Assembly (NCBI GenBank): GCA_021325695.1
Contig: JAJTCR010000082.1
Coordinates: 1-6,505 of the forward strand
Direction of reading: 5' to 3'
Source: Steroidobacteraceae bacterium
Lineage (GTDB): Bacteria > Pseudomonadota > Gammaproteobacteria > Steroidobacterales > Steroidobacteraceae
DNA: 6,505 nt
The first letter of the stretch is position 1, and every line of letters begins with the position of its first letter. The position numbers and the translations under genes were made by a program. Below are positions 6,245-6,505 of this stretch, in pieces. The notes under the pieces are model-generated. The model saw only the letters and a program-made list of their open reading frames with translations, did not search any database and had not been told where the DNA came from.

Positions 6245-6505
6245 TCAGCTGAACAGCCGGGAAAGGTCGTTGTAGAAGGCGAAGCTCATCAGCACGAGCA
6301 GCAGCACGATGCCGATCTGCTGTCCCACCGCCTGCGCGCGCTCCGAGAGCGGGCTGCCCTTGACGAGTTCGACGACCTGGTAGACGACCTGGCCGCCGTC
6401 GAGGATCGGGATGGGCAGCAGATTCAGCACGAACAGGCTCACGCTCACGATGGCGAGGAACGACAGGAACGACAGTATGCCCTGCCGTGCCGAGAAACCG
6501 GCGTA
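6245..6505 (-). CDS. rseP: Site-2 zinc metalloprotease RseP, C-terminal end (cut by window edge)
   Basis: RseP is the inner-membrane site-2 protease that cleaves the anti-sigma factor RseA inside the membrane to release sigma-E, and that also processes signal-peptide remnants. Only the last 86 codons are present; the frame is open to the window edge. Two hydrophobic segments are visible, at about partial residues 9-31 and 63-78. The third S2P motif, NLLPIPILDGG (28-38), contains the aspartate at 36 that serves as a zinc ligand in the family. The KGSPLSERAQAVGQQIG linker and the terminal FYNDLSRLF closely match the E. coli RseP end. A GTG at 6448 could be misread as a start, but the reading frame and the family homology continue upstream of it. 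The stop lies 18 bases before bamA, the classic rseP-bamA neighbourhood. Confidence 0.95.
   Translation of the reverse strand, partial: YAGFSARQGILSFLSFLAIVSVSLFVLNLLPIPILDGGQVVYQVVELVKGSPLSERAQAVGQQIGIVLLLVLMSFAFYNDLSRLFS

Noticed and set aside
6245..6448. A separate 67-codon small membrane protein starting at the GTG at 6448
   Set aside because: The frame continues upstream to the window edge and the sequence is the C-terminus of RseP, including the LDGG zinc-ligand motif.
6245..6505. A sigma-E type promoter in the rseP 3' end driving bamA and skp
   Set aside because: I looked for a GGAACTT-like -35 followed at 16-17 bases by a TCAAA/TCTGA-like -10. A GAACTC is present but has no matching -10, so I do not call a promoter.

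Overview
The whole window is one conserved envelope-biogenesis gene cluster, all on the minus strand. In transcription order, from right to left, it reads rseP (3' end only), bamA, skp, lpxD, fabZ, lpxA, lpxB (5' portion only). The same order occurs in E. coli and many other proteobacteria. The DNA is very GC-rich with strongly GC-biased third codon positions, so long open frames opposite and out of phase with the real genes are common; I treat these as artefacts. Gene order and protein features point to a GC-rich proteobacterium, most likely a gammaproteobacterium, although a betaproteobacterium cannot be excluded. I cannot name a genus.

Layout: 6505-6245 is the C-terminal end of the site-2 protease RseP. 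6226-3815 is the outer-membrane insertase BamA. 3801-3268 is the periplasmic chaperone Skp. 3235-2198 is LpxD, 2173-1724 is FabZ, 1697-918 is LpxA, and 918-1 is LpxB, cut by the window edge. Spacers are 18, 13, 32, 24 and 26 bp, followed by a one-base TGATG overlap. This spacing suggests a single polycistronic message with translational coupling. No stretch over 300 bases lacks a gene, and I see no RNA gene, insertion sequence, CRISPR array or convincing intrinsic terminator.

How the genes work together: LpxA, LpxD and LpxB catalyse lipid A steps on the cytoplasmic side. FabZ draws on the same (3R)-hydroxyacyl-ACP pool that LpxA and LpxD use, so the cluster joins the phospholipid and LPS branches. 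Skp escorts unfolded outer-membrane proteins to the BAM complex, whose core is BamA. RseP takes part in the sigma-E envelope stress cascade that responds to failures in these processes.

I do not see an undescribed system here. The points worth a second look are small. A REP-like palindrome lies inside the 5' coding end of lpxB. A hairpin exactly fills the skp-lpxD spacer. LpxA has asparagine at the acyl-chain ruler position. bamA lacks a recognisable Shine-Dalgarno sequence.
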